From contig NZ_JAESIY010000001.1 in assembly GCF_016757215.1 (NCBI RefSeq), positions 186,001 to 250,000 of the forward strand: 64,000 nucleotides of DNA, given 5' to 3'. The stretch's first letter is position 1. Every line of letters starts with the position of its first letter. Shown piece after piece: positions 53,017 to 62,727 of the stretch. Made by a program: the position numbers and the translations under genes. The notes below the pieces were generated by a model. It had not been told where the DNA came from. It saw nothing but the letters and a program-made list of their open reading frames with translations, and did not search any database. Source of the DNA: Fulvivirga sediminis. GTDB taxonomy: Bacteria > Bacteroidota > Bacteroidia > Cytophagales > Cyclobacteriaceae.

Positions 53017-53877
53017 ATGAGAAAAATAGTAAAATTATTATTCCTTTTATTGTTCGCTAGCTCAGTGCTGCATGCTCAGAATACGCTAGATCAAAATATT
53101 ACCATATGTCAAACTTCAGCTACGGAGAGCTTTGCATTGTTTGCTTCAAATGAAACTTTTAAAAAGGAGCATATGAATCCAATACCTTTTCACTACAAGG
53201 AGCAGGCTGGCAAAATGATCACTTTTGAAACTCCTGATGGTAAGAAGGCCAGCGCTTACTTGGTAAAGGCCAACACCGATATTGATAACTATATTTTCAT
53301 TTTTCACGAATGGTGGGGGCTTAATGATTACATCAAAAAGGAAGCTGATAAATACTGGCATGGATTTAATAAAAACATTAATATTCTTGCCATAGACCTG
53401 TATGATGGTAAGTTAGCTACTACGAGAGAAGAGGCCTCTAAACTAGTCAGTTCTGTAACTACAGAAAGAGCAGAATCTATTATTAAAGGAGCAGTTACTT
53501 TTACAGGTATCAGTTCAGAAATAGGTACTTTAGGATGGTGTTTTGGAGGAGGCTGGGCATTACAGGCAGCTATGATTGCCGGGGAGCAGGCGCAGGGTGC
53601 AGTAATGTATTATGGTATGCCAGAAAAAGATGAAAACAAGATAGCAAAAATAGAGTTTCCAGTATTAGGAATCTTCGCTGAGAAAGATGGTCACATCACT
53701 CCCGAGATAGTAAATACCTTTGAGGAGGACATGAAAAGTGCTTCAAAATCTGTGGAAATTCATTTTTATGATGCAGTGCATGCTTTTGCTAATCCTAGTA
53801 ACCCTGATTATGATAAGAACGCAGCTGATGATGCTTATCATAAATCAATTGGCTTTCTAAAACGAGTTCTCGATTAA
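53017..53877 (+). CDS. Dienelactone hydrolase family protein
   Basis: A 286-residue exported alpha/beta hydrolase (signal peptide about 1-20, ending LHAQ). The dienelactone hydrolase triad is Cys175 (LGWCFGGGW), Asp224 (FAEKDGHITPE) and His255 (DAVHAFANPS). The N-terminal 60 residues are not part of the core. It is probably a periplasmic carboxylic-ester hydrolase of unknown substrate. It lies in a run of plus-strand genes after the DinB-like gene, 59 bases away. Confidence 0.9.
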   Translation: MRKIVKLLFLLLFASSVLHAQNTLDQNITICQTSATESFALFASNETFKKEHMNPIPFHYKEQAGKMITFETPDGKKASAYLVKANTDIDNYIFIFHEWWGLNDYIKKEADKYWHGFNKNINILAIDLYDGKLATTREEASKLVSSVTTERAESIIKGAVTFTGISSEIGTLGWCFGGGWALQAAMIAGEQAQGAVMYYGMPEKDENKIAKIEFPVLGIFAEKDGHITPEIVNTFEEDMKSASKSVEIHFYDAVHAFANPSNPDYDKNAADDAYHKSIGFLKRVLD

Positions 53878-53969
53878 TTTCGCACGTACTTTTTTTGATA
53901 ATAATCAGTAGGAAGTAAGTTGCATTCGGGTTAATTTGCAAGATGGTGTATTAATAACATTGTCTATTA

Positions 53970-55259
53970 ATGTCTATAGTTAAAGCTTTAAGGCAATTAT
54001 CCGTTGCCATTTTTTTGTCTACATCCTGTTTTTTATCACTTCATGCCCAGAGTTTACCAGAGATAAACAAAGGTCGGTTAGATTTATCAAAGAATGATAT
54101 TGGAGAAATGGGAACCATTGATCTTTCTGGTGAATGGGAATTTTATTATCATAAACTTCTTTTCTCAGCTGATTTTCATGATGAAGAATGGGATGCCAAA
54201 TATGCGGAGGTGCCGAGTATTTGGAATGATATGCGCTATAAAGGCATAATGCTTAATGGTAGAGGTTATGCTACGTATAGACTGATTATTAAAAAAGATC
54301 CTGAAGCCAAGTTACTCGCATTGTATGTGCCTAATGTATATACCGCATATCGGCTCTACGCTAATGGCCAGCTAATAGCGTCAAACGGTAAAGTTGGAAA
54401 ATCTAAAGAAGAGGTAGAGCCACAATGGAAACCTACCTATACAACCTTTATTAGCGAAGACCACGAGTTAGAGCTCATATGGCAGGTGGCCAATTTTCAT
54501 CATCACAGAGGAGGGATCCATAAATTACTAAAACTGGGTACACCAGAAGAAGTAGTCAAATCTCAACAAAACATTGTAGCTGCTAATTTACTTTCGGTAG
54601 GTGGTTTATTGGTTCTGGGCTTCTTCTTTATAGTATTTTTCTTTATACGGAAAGGGCAATTAGCAACCTTATATTTTGGGCTTTTCTGCTTGCTATGGGC
54701 TGTTAGGATATTATTTTCAAACATCTATCTTATTTCAGAACTGGTTAACTTGCCTTGGAGCTTATCGCTAAGAATAGAGTATTTATCACTTTACGCGAGT
54801 GCCATGGTAGGTGTTCTTTTCATTACTAAATCTTTTAAGGATATAGTCAAAGGACTCTTTAAGTGGATAATTATTACTATCAATTACCTTTTTATTGCTA
54901 TCACTCTAATTCTACCGCCTATATTTTTCACTTCATTACTACCGGCTTATCAATTCTTTTTAATGATTAATCTGGTTTACATAGCAGTGGTGGTTATTCA
55001 GGCGTTGCAAAATAAGCAGAAGGAAGCATGGTTTAGTGCAGCTGGTATTTTAGTAGGCATATTATCTTTTGCCTATGAGTTAACGGCTTATATTTTTATG
55101 TTCAAAGTCAATTTGATCGTTCTTAACCTTGGCTACCTGGCTATATTTTTTCTCAATTCACTAGTTATCGCTCATCATTTTGTAATCGCCTACCAGAAAA
55201 TTAATAATTTAGAACGAGAAAAGGAGGATAACTTTATCCGACTGCGAGGTATATTATAA
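53970..55259 (+). CDS. 7TM-DISM domain protein without output domain
   Basis: A 429-residue membrane protein. A signal peptide (about 1-26, ending LHAQ) leads to a jelly-roll DISMED1-like domain (about 45-195, LSGEWEFYYHKLLF and GYATYRLIIKKDPEAKLLALYVPNV), then the seven-helix 7TM-DISM block (about 200-410). The C-terminus ends shortly after the last helix (NLEREKEDNFIRLRGIL). There is no histidine kinase, cyclase or DNA-binding domain, unlike the two DISM proteins at 33-37 kb. A TAACATTG -7-like element lies just before the start. It may signal through a partner protein. Confidence 0.85.
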   Translation: MSIVKALRQLSVAIFLSTSCFLSLHAQSLPEINKGRLDLSKNDIGEMGTIDLSGEWEFYYHKLLFSADFHDEEWDAKYAEVPSIWNDMRYKGIMLNGRGYATYRLIIKKDPEAKLLALYVPNVYTAYRLYANGQLIASNGKVGKSKEEVEPQWKPTYTTFISEDHELELIWQVANFHHHRGGIHKLLKLGTPEEVVKSQQNIVAANLLSVGGLLVLGFFFIVFFFIRKGQLATLYFGLFCLLWAVRILFSNIYLISELVNLPWSLSLRIEYLSLYASAMVGVLFITKSFKDIVKGLFKWIIITINYLFIAITLILPPIFFTSLLPAYQFFLMINLVYIAVVVIQALQNKQKEAWFSAAGILVGILSFAYELTAYIFMFKVNLIVLNLGYLAIFFLNSLVIAHHFVIAYQKINNLEREKEDNFIRLRGIL

Positions 55260-55301
55260 TACCGCCTCAGTAGGGCATTGTCAGACGAATTATTATTTTA
55301 A

Positions 55302-55334
55302 TTTGCCATCTGTTAGGTCAATTAGCTACCTTTA
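55302..55334 (+). promoter_or_regulatory. Probable polA promoter with very short leader
   Basis: TTTG (55302-55305), a 21-base spacer, and TACCTTTA (55327-55334), one mismatch from TAnnTTTG. It ends 6 bases before the ATG at 55341, so transcription may start at or near the start codon. Confidence 0.5.
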
Positions 55335-55340
55335 TGCCCT

Positions 55341-58142
55341 ATGAGTAAACCCGAGAAAAAACTTTTCCTATTAGATGCTTATGCATTAATATATAGAGCA
55401 CATTTTGCCTTTAGTAAAAGCCCTAGAATTAGTTCTAAAGGCATTAACACTGGTGTGATGTTTGGCTTTACTAATACTTTACTGGAAGTGTTACAAAAAC
55501 AGAAGCCTACCCATATAGCTGTAGCTTTTGATACCTCAGCCCCTACTTTCCGTCATGAAAGGTATGTGGAGTATAAGGCGCACCGTGAGGAGACTCCAGA
55601 AGATATTAAAACGGGTATTCCGATAGTGAAAGATATTGTAAGGGCATTTAACATACCCGTGATAGAGCTTGATGGCTATGAGGCTGATGACATTATAGGA
55701 ACGTTATCAAAAAAGGCAGCTGAAAATAATTTTGAGGTGTTTATGATGACTCCCGATAAAGATTATGGTCAGCTGGTGCAGGAGCATGTATACTTATATA
55801 AGCCGGCTTACATGGGTAATGCGGTAGATATTTTAGGTGTAGAAGAGGTCTGCAAAAAGTGGGACATAGAATCTGTAGATCAGGTGGCAGATATGCTGGG
55901 CTTGCAAGGGGATGCTTCTGATAATATTCCTGGTATACCGGGGATTGGCCCGAAAACCGCTGCTAAGCTTATAAAAACTTATGGCTCAGTAGAGAATCTG
56001 GTAGAGCATGCTGACGACCTAAAAGGAAAACAGAAAGAGAATGTTCAGAATTTTGGAGCTCAGGGAATACTCTCTAAAGAACTGGCGACTATTAATACTG
56101 AAGTGCCATTAGAGTTTAACGAAGAAGATTTATTATACACTGGCCCTGATAAAGATAAGCTGCAACCCATTTTTGATGAACTGGAGTTTAGAACCTTGCT
56201 AAAAAGAGTTTTTGGTCAAGAGGCTTCTTCCGCTAGCGCTTCAAGTGCATCGTCATCAGGACAACTTTCTATGTTTAGCGCTGAAAGTAAAGAGGCCATA
56301 GAGGTAGAAGAAGAAGTAGTAACGGAGAAGAGCACAATAAAAACGGTGGCTCATGAATACCACCTAATCACCACACCGGAGAAAAGGAAGGAGCTTGCAA
56401 CTTACCTTAAAAAGCAAAAGGAGTTTTGTTTCGATACTGAGACTACTAATATTGATGCCGTGGAGGCAGAAGTAGTGGGTATAGCTTTTTCATATGTAAA
56501 GGGAGAAGCGTTTTATGTAAGCGTGCCTTTAGATAGAGAGCAGGCCAAAGAGGTACTAAATGACTTTAAAGAGGTTTTAGAAGATACTGATATTGTTAAA
56601 ATAGGCCAGAATTTGAAGTATGATATTCTGGTTTTGAAAAAATACGATATTCATGTGGAGGGAGATATTTTCGATACTATGCTAGCTCATTATGTGCTGG
56701 AGCCCGAAACCAAGCATAGCATGGATATGATCGCAGAGCAATATCTAAACTACATTCCTGTACCTATTTCTGACTTGCTTGGGCCAAAAGGCAAGAAGCA
56801 GTTAAATATGAAAGACCTTGCGCCCGAGGAGGTAGTGGAGTATGCTGGAGAAGATGCTGATATTACTTTACAGCTAAAAGAAGTGCTGGATAAGGAAATC
56901 AAAAAGGAAGAGAAATTAGCAGAGCTTCTTGATGAAGTGGAATACCCGCTGGTGCCCGTACTTGCTGATATGGAGTTTGAGGGAGTGCGAATAGACAAAG
57001 ATGCGCTGGTTGATATGTCTAAGGAGTTGCAGGAGGCTAGCTTAAAAGTGCAGCAAGAGATCTATGAATTGGCAGGACAGGAATTTAATATTGCTTCTCC
57101 TAAGCAACTTGGGGAGGTGCTTTTTGATAAGCTTAAACTGGTAGATAAGCCTAAAAAGACTAAATCAGGTCAGTATGCTACTGGAGAAGAAATATTGAGC
57201 CGATTAGCTTCTGAGCATGAAATATGTAGTAAAATTCTCGATTTTAGAGAATATCAAAAGCTTAAGTCTACCTATGTAGATGCTCTGCCAAAGCTAATTA
57301 GTGGCGATGGTCGTGTTCATACTGATTATGGTCAGGCAGTGGCAGCTACAGGAAGGCTTAGCTCTAATAACCCTAATCTTCAAAACATCCCTATCAGAAC
57401 TGAAAAGGGCCGAGAAATAAGAAAGGCCTTTGTTCCTAGAGATGATAATCATGTGTTGCTAGCGGCAGATTATAGCCAGATAGAACTGAGAATAGCGGCC
57501 TCTTTTGCGAATGATAGTGATATGATAGCTGCTTTTAAAGAAGGTAGAGACATCCATGCTACTACAGCTGCAAAAGTATTTAATGTGCCGGTAGAGGAAG
57601 TAGACTCCAACATGAGAAGAAAGGCCAAAGAAGTTAATTTTGGTATTATATATGGAATTTCTGCTTTTGGCTTATCGCAAAACCTAAACATACCTCGCTC
57701 TGAAGCCAGTGAAATTATCCAATCATATTTCAAGGAATTTCCTTCCATTAGAGAATATATGGATGACTGCATAGAAAAGGCGCGTGAAAAGGAATATGTG
57801 GAGACCATAAGAGGCAGAAGAAGGTATCTGCGAGATATCAACTCAAAAAATGCCACCATGCGTGGCTATGCAGAGCGGAATGCTATTAACGCCCCTATTC
57901 AGGGCAGTGCGGCAGATATTATTAAAATAGCTATGGTGAAAATACACCAGTGGTTGAAGGATGAGGGGCTTAAAACCAAAATGATCATGCAGGTACATGA
58001 TGAATTGGTTTTTGATGTGCCTAAAGACGAGCTTGAAGTGGTGAGAACTAAGGTAATTGAACTGATGACTTCAGCGGTTGATCTCGAAGTGCCTATGGAA
58101 GTAGAAGCAGGTGTAGGTGATAATTGGCTAAAAGCGCACTAA
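55341..58142 (+). CDS. polA: DNA polymerase I
   Basis: A 933-residue family A polymerase. The 5'-3' exonuclease (about 1-300) has YKAHREETPEDI and DASDNIPGIPGIGPKTA. The 3'-5' exonuclease domain (about 335-520) has FDTETTNIDA (the DxE motif), GQNLKYDILVLKK and YAGEDADITLQL, so its acidic residues appear intact. The polymerase domain has motif A LLAADYSQIELRIAA, motif B RRKAKEVNFGIIYGIS and motif C QVHDELVFDV. It fills Okazaki gaps and acts in repair. Length is typical. Its own promoter seems to give a leader of only a few bases. Confidence 0.98.
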   Translation: MSKPEKKLFLLDAYALIYRAHFAFSKSPRISSKGINTGVMFGFTNTLLEVLQKQKPTHIAVAFDTSAPTFRHERYVEYKAHREETPEDIKTGIPIVKDIVRAFNIPVIELDGYEADDIIGTLSKKAAENNFEVFMMTPDKDYGQLVQEHVYLYKPAYMGNAVDILGVEEVCKKWDIESVDQVADMLGLQGDASDNIPGIPGIGPKTAAKLIKTYGSVENLVEHADDLKGKQKENVQNFGAQGILSKELATINTEVPLEFNEEDLLYTGPDKDKLQPIFDELEFRTLLKRVFGQEASSASASSASSSGQLSMFSAESKEAIEVEEEVVTEKSTIKTVAHEYHLITTPEKRKELATYLKKQKEFCFDTETTNIDAVEAEVVGIAFSYVKGEAFYVSVPLDREQAKEVLNDFKEVLEDTDIVKIGQNLKYDILVLKKYDIHVEGDIFDTMLAHYVLEPETKHSMDMIAEQYLNYIPVPISDLLGPKGKKQLNMKDLAPEEVVEYAGEDADITLQLKEVLDKEIKKEEKLAELLDEVEYPLVPVLADMEFEGVRIDKDALVDMSKELQEASLKVQQEIYELAGQEFNIASPKQLGEVLFDKLKLVDKPKKTKSGQYATGEEILSRLASEHEICSKILDFREYQKLKSTYVDALPKLISGDGRVHTDYGQAVAATGRLSSNNPNLQNIPIRTEKGREIRKAFVPRDDNHVLLAADYSQIELRIAASFANDSDMIAAFKEGRDIHATTAAKVFNVPVEEVDSNMRRKAKEVNFGIIYGISAFGLSQNLNIPRSEASEIIQSYFKEFPSIREYMDDCIEKAREKEYVETIRGRRRYLRDINSKNATMRGYAERNAINAPIQGSAADIIKIAMVKIHQWLKDEGLKTKMIMQVHDELVFDVPKDELEVVRTKVIELMTSAVDLEVPMEVEAGVGDNWLKAH

Positions 58143-58254
58143 TTCTTTTACCGGTAAATTTCTGCACTTCACTCGATAAATTGGGTGGTTGAGTAGGTTT
58201 TGATTTCTTCGTTTTCTTCAGGATGTGATCTTTGTGGCATACCTGATTAAAACC

Positions 58255-58332
58255 ATGAAAAAAGCAAACCAAACCGGCCTTCTCATTTTTGGAATTCTGA
58301 TAGCCTTGGTGATAGTGGTGTTATTCATTTAG
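58255..58332 (+). CDS. Candidate 25-residue single-pass membrane protein
   Basis: A short frame, ATG at 58255 and TAG at 58330, reads MKKANQTGLLIFGILIAL and continues hydrophobic to VVLFI. The pattern (basic N-terminus, then one helix of about 18 residues) fits a small transmembrane protein. No family is recognised. It lies 113 bases after polA and 42 bases before the PLP-dehydratase start. Coding status rests only on the membrane-like sequence and clean frame. Confidence 0.4.
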   Translation: MKKANQTGLLIFGILIALVIVVLFI

Positions 58333-58374
58333 CAAATTATAACTGATTAAATGAATATCCACTATTTTTGGCTA

Positions 58375-59325
58375 ATGAACATCAAACCAACGGCTCAAGA
58401 CATTGAAGAGGCACACGAACGTGTGTCTCCTTATATTCATTACACTCCGGTTTATTCATCGGAAAGCATTAATAAAATAGCTCGTGCAGAGATTTTCTTT
58501 AAGTGTGAGAACTTTCAGAAGGTGGGCGCTTTTAAAGCACGTGGCGGTATGAATGCAGTATTGTCTTTGTCAGATGAGGAGAGGCAAAAGGGAGTGGCTA
58601 CTCACAGTTCTGGTAATCATGCTCAGGCAGTGGCTCTGGCTGCTCAGCTGCAAGGCATACCAGCTCATATTGTTATGCCTTCTAATTCGGCTAAAGTGAA
58701 GATGGAGGCCGTAAGAGGTTATGGCGCTAATCTGATAGAATGTGAGCCTACGCTTCAGGCCAGGGAAGAGACTTTGCAGAAGGTTATAAGTGAAACAGGA
58801 GCGAGCATGATCCATCCTTATAATGATTATCGTATTATTCAAGGGCAGGCTACAGCAGCTAAAGAACTAATAGAATCAGTAAACGAGCCTTTAGATTATA
58901 TTCTAACCCCTGTTGGTGGTGGAGGTCTTTTGAGTGGCACTTCGCTCAGTGCACATTATTGGTCTAATCGTACCCAGGTAATCGGCTGTGAGCCCGAGGG
59001 AGCAGATGATGCTTTTAGGTCTTTTCAAACCAAAACATTGGTGCCTATGGTTAACCCAGATACTATTGCTGATGGTCTCAGAACTTCATTAGGAGAAAAG
59101 CCTTTTGATATAATTAAAGAACATGTGTCTGATATTTTATTGGCGAATGATAATGAAATAGCAGCAGCCATGAAAATGGTTTGGGAGCGAATGAAGATAA
59201 TAATAGAACCTAGTGCGGCGGTTCCTTTGGCCGTGCTATTGAGAAATAAGGAGTTGTTTGAAGGCAAGAAAGTTGGAATTATTATAAGTGGGGGCAATGT
59301 AGATGTTGGCTCACTGCCCTTTTAA
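58375..59325 (+). CDS. PLP-dependent threonine/serine dehydratase (or serine racemase)
   Basis: A PLP fold-type II enzyme of 316 residues counted from the ATG at 58375; an in-frame ATG at 58351 would add eight residues that do not fit the family. The PLP lysine is in GAFKARGG (residue 54 from this start), the glycine-rich phosphate loop is PVGGGGLLSG, and SSGNHAQAVALAA is the usual substrate loop. This matches threonine ammonia-lyase/serine racemase enzymes that form 2-oxobutyrate or interconvert serine. There is no C-terminal ACT regulatory domain, so it is the catabolic or racemase type. A bidirectional terminator follows. Confidence 0.9.
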   Translation: MNIKPTAQDIEEAHERVSPYIHYTPVYSSESINKIARAEIFFKCENFQKVGAFKARGGMNAVLSLSDEERQKGVATHSSGNHAQAVALAAQLQGIPAHIVMPSNSAKVKMEAVRGYGANLIECEPTLQAREETLQKVISETGASMIHPYNDYRIIQGQATAAKELIESVNEPLDYILTPVGGGGLLSGTSLSAHYWSNRTQVIGCEPEGADDAFRSFQTKTLVPMVNPDTIADGLRTSLGEKPFDIIKEHVSDILLANDNEIAAAMKMVWERMKIIIEPSAAVPLAVLLRNKELFEGKKVGIIISGGNVDVGSLPF

Positions 59326-59335
59326 ACTACCCTAT

Positions 59336-59378
59336 AAAAAAGAGGGCGGACATTCATTGAAAATCCGCCCTCTTTTTT
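59336..59378. terminator. Bidirectional intrinsic terminator between dehydratase and S9 peptidase genes
   Basis: A 15-bp perfect stem: A6-GAGGGCGGA (59336-59350) with TCCGCCCTC-T6 (59364-59378) around a 13-base loop. The T runs on both strands suit both genes. The stem reaches the TAA of the S9 peptidase gene (59377-59379). Confidence 0.92.
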
Positions 59379-61731
59379 ATTCTTCTTTTTTCAATGTTTC
59401 CTCAAAGAGTTCATAAATTCTTCTGTACTCATCTGCCCAGCTGCTCGCTTCTACAAAGCCATGTCTCTCCATAGGGAAAACGGCCAAATCCCAGTCCTTT
59501 TTGCCTAATTCAATGAGCCTTTGTGATAGTCTTACCACGTCTTGAAACTGTACGTTATCATCTACCATTCCATGTAGCATTACCAGTTTCCCTTTCAATC
59601 CTTCAGCAAAGTAAATAGGAGAGCTTTTAGCATAAGCGATGCTGTCTTGCACTGGTGTATTTAAAATATTGGCAGTATATCCATGGTTGTAATGTGCCCA
59701 ATCTGTGACTGAACGAAGTGCCGCACCACTTTGGAAGGTGTCTGGTGCAGTAAACATAGCCATTAGTGTGATGAAGCCTCCATAAGAGCCTCCATAGATT
59801 CCTATTCTGTCTTTATCAATGCCTTGTTCTTTTACTAAATAAGCAGCTCCATCTACTTGGTCAGAAAGATCTTTGCCTCCCATCCAGCGGTATATACCTG
59901 TGCGCCAGTCTCTACCGTAACCATCGCTGCCACGGTAATCAATATCTAAAACGGTATAGCCCATATCTGTGAGGTAGTTATGAAACATAAACTCACGATA
60001 ATAAGAACTCCACCATTTATGTACATTTTGCAGATAACCAGCGCCATGCACAAATATTACGGCCGCCCCATTTGGCTTTTCTGGCTTATAAATTCTGGCG
60101 GGCACTTTTGCGCCATCTTCGGCTTCAAAACGAATGATCTCAGGATCTTTCCAGGAATAGGCATCGAACGCTTCGGTTGTAGAGTTCGTAAGTTGTTTCA
60201 TAACCGCCCCCTCACTGTTTTTCATGAGGTACAGCTCCGTAGGTTTATTACTGTACGAGTATAATACTGCCAGCTGTTTTTCATCAGGTGAGATAGTAAC
60301 ATCGTTTTGGCCTTCCGAAGAGGTGATTTGTGTCATTTTACCTCCGGTTACAGGCATTTTATAGAAATGGTTGACGTGAGGAGATACCTTGTTGCTTTGC
60401 AGATAAAAGTATTTTTTGTCATTAGAGAGTTTGGCTTCTCTTATTTCAAAATCACCTTTAGTGAGTGCTTTCTTCTTTTTAGTTTTAATGTTATAGGTAT
60501 ACAAATGCGAGTATCCGGTTTCTTCAGATTGAAACCATATGGTTTCGTTATCAGCCAGCCAACCCAGATTGCCAGGGAAGAAGTTCCAGGAGCTGATGCC
60601 GGGGCCTCCAATCCAGGCATCATCATGTTGATGATCTACTAGTGTAAGCTTACCGCTAGCCAGATCTAGCAGCATAATCCAACGATCTTTGTTATCCTGA
60701 GAGCGGATATCAACAAAGGCATTACCATTTTTAGAAAAGAATGGGCCATGAAAAATTACCTCTCTCGGTGTTTCATATTTAGGATCGAAATCTCCATCAG
60801 CATAATCTTCTAAGAAGGCTGGTTTGTTATAAATACCCTCTATTTCCTTAGTGTCTAAGGTATAAGTAGTGTCATTTTTAATATCATAAATACCCATTTC
60901 ATAAGTATCTTCTTCTATGCCTACTTTAGATCTGGCTGGGCTTTGAGTAGTATATCCCGACTCTGTTACAAAATGAGTGACTTCTGTATTTTTGTGCTTC
61001 GCCTCTTTTCTTAATCTATAGGTGATGTAAGCCATATCAGGACTCACTTTTTGGTCAAAAACATCTTTATCACCCACGTAAATTTCTAAAGGCCTTTCTG
61101 GCTTTAAGTTTTCTAGTTGCTCCTTGCTCAGTTCACTTTCTTCTTTTCTTTCGTTAAGCACTTCAAATAGAGCCAGTTGGTCATTTTTCAGCCATTCTTC
61201 TTGTGAAGAGGCCTTCGAGTCCTTTTTTTCCGACCCAGATTTAAAATTACTGAGCTGACGGGTGGTGCCATCTGTAATAGACCAGGAAAACAAATTTTTA
61301 CCTACCGAATAAATGACCTGCTTTTGGTCTCCAGAAAATTCGGGGCCACTTTCGCTTTCTAGTGTATTGGTGATCTGTTTTACGCTTCCTGTTTTAGTAT
61401 TGTAAAGAAAAAGGTCTCCATCTTTACTATATACCATCAGAGTATGATCATCATTATAAGTATCAATATATACTCTGGATTTTTGCTCATCATCAGTCAT
61501 TTTGCTGATTTTTCCTGTGGCTGTTTCTACCTTATACATGCTTCTTACAAGCTCATGATCAGGGTTCCATGAAAAGTAGATATATCTGCTATCGGGGCTC
61601 CACTGTACTCTTTCAGGAAGGTAGCCTACAAAGTCTTCTCCCTTCATTATTTCAGGAATTGATAGGTTGGATGAATACTGTGCCTTGGCGGCGAAGGATA
61701 TTAATAGAAAGCAACAGAGAATTCTTATCAT
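59377..61731 (-). CDS. S9 family prolyl oligopeptidase (DPP4-like)
   Basis: A 784-residue exported serine peptidase (signal peptide about 1-18, ending AKAQ). The N-terminal beta-propeller (about 35-510, repeats such as RVQWSPDSRYIYFSWN and DDHTLMVYSKDGDLFLYNT) caps the alpha/beta hydrolase domain. The Ser is in IGIYGGSYGGF, the Asp in HGMVDDNVQF and the His in MERHGFVEASSW near the C-terminus. It probably removes dipeptides (X-Pro or similar) outside the cytoplasm. Its stop codon lies at the edge of a bidirectional terminator. Confidence 0.94.
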   Translation of the reverse strand: MIRILCCFLLISFAAKAQYSSNLSIPEIMKGEDFVGYLPERVQWSPDSRYIYFSWNPDHELVRSMYKVETATGKISKMTDDEQKSRVYIDTYNDDHTLMVYSKDGDLFLYNTKTGSVKQITNTLESESGPEFSGDQKQVIYSVGKNLFSWSITDGTTRQLSNFKSGSEKKDSKASSQEEWLKNDQLALFEVLNERKEESELSKEQLENLKPERPLEIYVGDKDVFDQKVSPDMAYITYRLRKEAKHKNTEVTHFVTESGYTTQSPARSKVGIEEDTYEMGIYDIKNDTTYTLDTKEIEGIYNKPAFLEDYADGDFDPKYETPREVIFHGPFFSKNGNAFVDIRSQDNKDRWIMLLDLASGKLTLVDHQHDDAWIGGPGISSWNFFPGNLGWLADNETIWFQSEETGYSHLYTYNIKTKKKKALTKGDFEIREAKLSNDKKYFYLQSNKVSPHVNHFYKMPVTGGKMTQITSSEGQNDVTISPDEKQLAVLYSYSNKPTELYLMKNSEGAVMKQLTNSTTEAFDAYSWKDPEIIRFEAEDGAKVPARIYKPEKPNGAAVIFVHGAGYLQNVHKWWSSYYREFMFHNYLTDMGYTVLDIDYRGSDGYGRDWRTGIYRWMGGKDLSDQVDGAAYLVKEQGIDKDRIGIYGGSYGGFITLMAMFTAPDTFQSGAALRSVTDWAHYNHGYTANILNTPVQDSIAYAKSSPIYFAEGLKGKLVMLHGMVDDNVQFQDVVRLSQRLIELGKKDWDLAVFPMERHGFVEASSWADEYRRIYELFEETLKKEE

Positions 61732-61848
61732 AGTAATGGGTTTTAAATCATTCTAAAAATAAGGAATTCATTGGTATGAAAAACTGGCTTTGTTTGAATG
61801 GAGTTATGCTTGGTTGTTTGGTAATTGAGATCGAGTTTATTTTACTGA

Positions 61849-62727
61849 CTAGCCTCTAATTACATGGAGCTGTGCAGGTTCTATTTGCACATGTACTTTT
61901 TTGTATTCACCGAGGTCTTCACCGTCAATCTGAAGAATATCAGATTTTTTGGTCGAGAGATGTAGCTCTTCTGCGCTTAAAATAGAAACGTAACGCGAGC
62001 GTTTCATTTGCCCGGTAAAAAAATGATACGCCAGGCTGAACATGGCATACCAAGGCGATGGTTTGAAAATGCAAATTTCGAATTTGCCGTCGTCCAGGTG
62101 CCCTTCCGGATTGACAACGGCACCTGTACCGTATTTAGTGGCATTAGCAAAAACCACCATTTCTGCTCTTTGATTAAACTTAGTGTAACCTAAGTCGAAC
62201 TGATATTTGCGTGTTTTCTTCTTAAATAATGTGGCGAAAAAATGCCTTGCATAAGCCAATTTTCCTCGTGAACCACTGGCTTCAAATCTTTTAATTAAAG
62301 CAGCATTAAAACCAATGTCACTCAAATGAAGTGAAATATATTTCTTATTTATTCTCAGCACATCCATGTGGATGGTTTTTCCTGCTAGTATAATTTCTAG
62401 CGAGCCTTCAATATCTTCAGGAATATCTAACTCTGTGGCCAAGCCATTGGCAGATCCTAGCGGTAAGATTCCCAGCTTTACGTTATCCTTACCTAAAAGC
62501 ACATTAGCTACCAGGTTAATAGTGCCGTCACCCCCACATGCAATAACTATATCCGGAGAAAGTTCTTTTATACGATCTGCAATTCTTTCTTTATCGTTTT
62601 TACCTTTAGTTTCAATAATGGAATATTCAGCCTGATGCGTTTTACAACAACCGTCTATTTGATGGTGTAAGTCAGATTTATCAATCCCTCCTGAAATAGG
62701 GTTTACTACAAACAATAAGTGGTTCAT
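61849..62727 (-). CDS. Diacylglycerol kinase family lipid kinase (YegS-like)
   Basis: A 292-residue lipid kinase. The catalytic domain motif is VIACGGDGTINLVANVL, followed by LGILPLGSANGLATELDIP. The C-terminal beta-sandwich contains FEICIFKPSPWYAMF and a late ILQIDGEDLG. It phosphorylates diacylglycerol or another lipid, substrate unknown. It is separated from the S9 peptidase gene by 117 bases and divergent from the App1-like gene. Confidence 0.92.
   Translation of the reverse strand: MNHLLFVVNPISGGIDKSDLHHQIDGCCKTHQAEYSIIETKGKNDKERIADRIKELSPDIVIACGGDGTINLVANVLLGKDNVKLGILPLGSANGLATELDIPEDIEGSLEIILAGKTIHMDVLRINKKYISLHLSDIGFNAALIKRFEASGSRGKLAYARHFFATLFKKKTRKYQFDLGYTKFNQRAEMVVFANATKYGTGAVVNPEGHLDDGKFEICIFKPSPWYAMFSLAYHFFTGQMKRSRYVSILSAEELHLSTKKSDILQIDGEDLGEYKKVHVQIEPAQLHVIRG

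Noticed and set aside
58147-58158. TTTACCGGTAAA palindrome after polA
   Set aside because: Twelve bases, no loop or T run, so not a terminator; could be chance.
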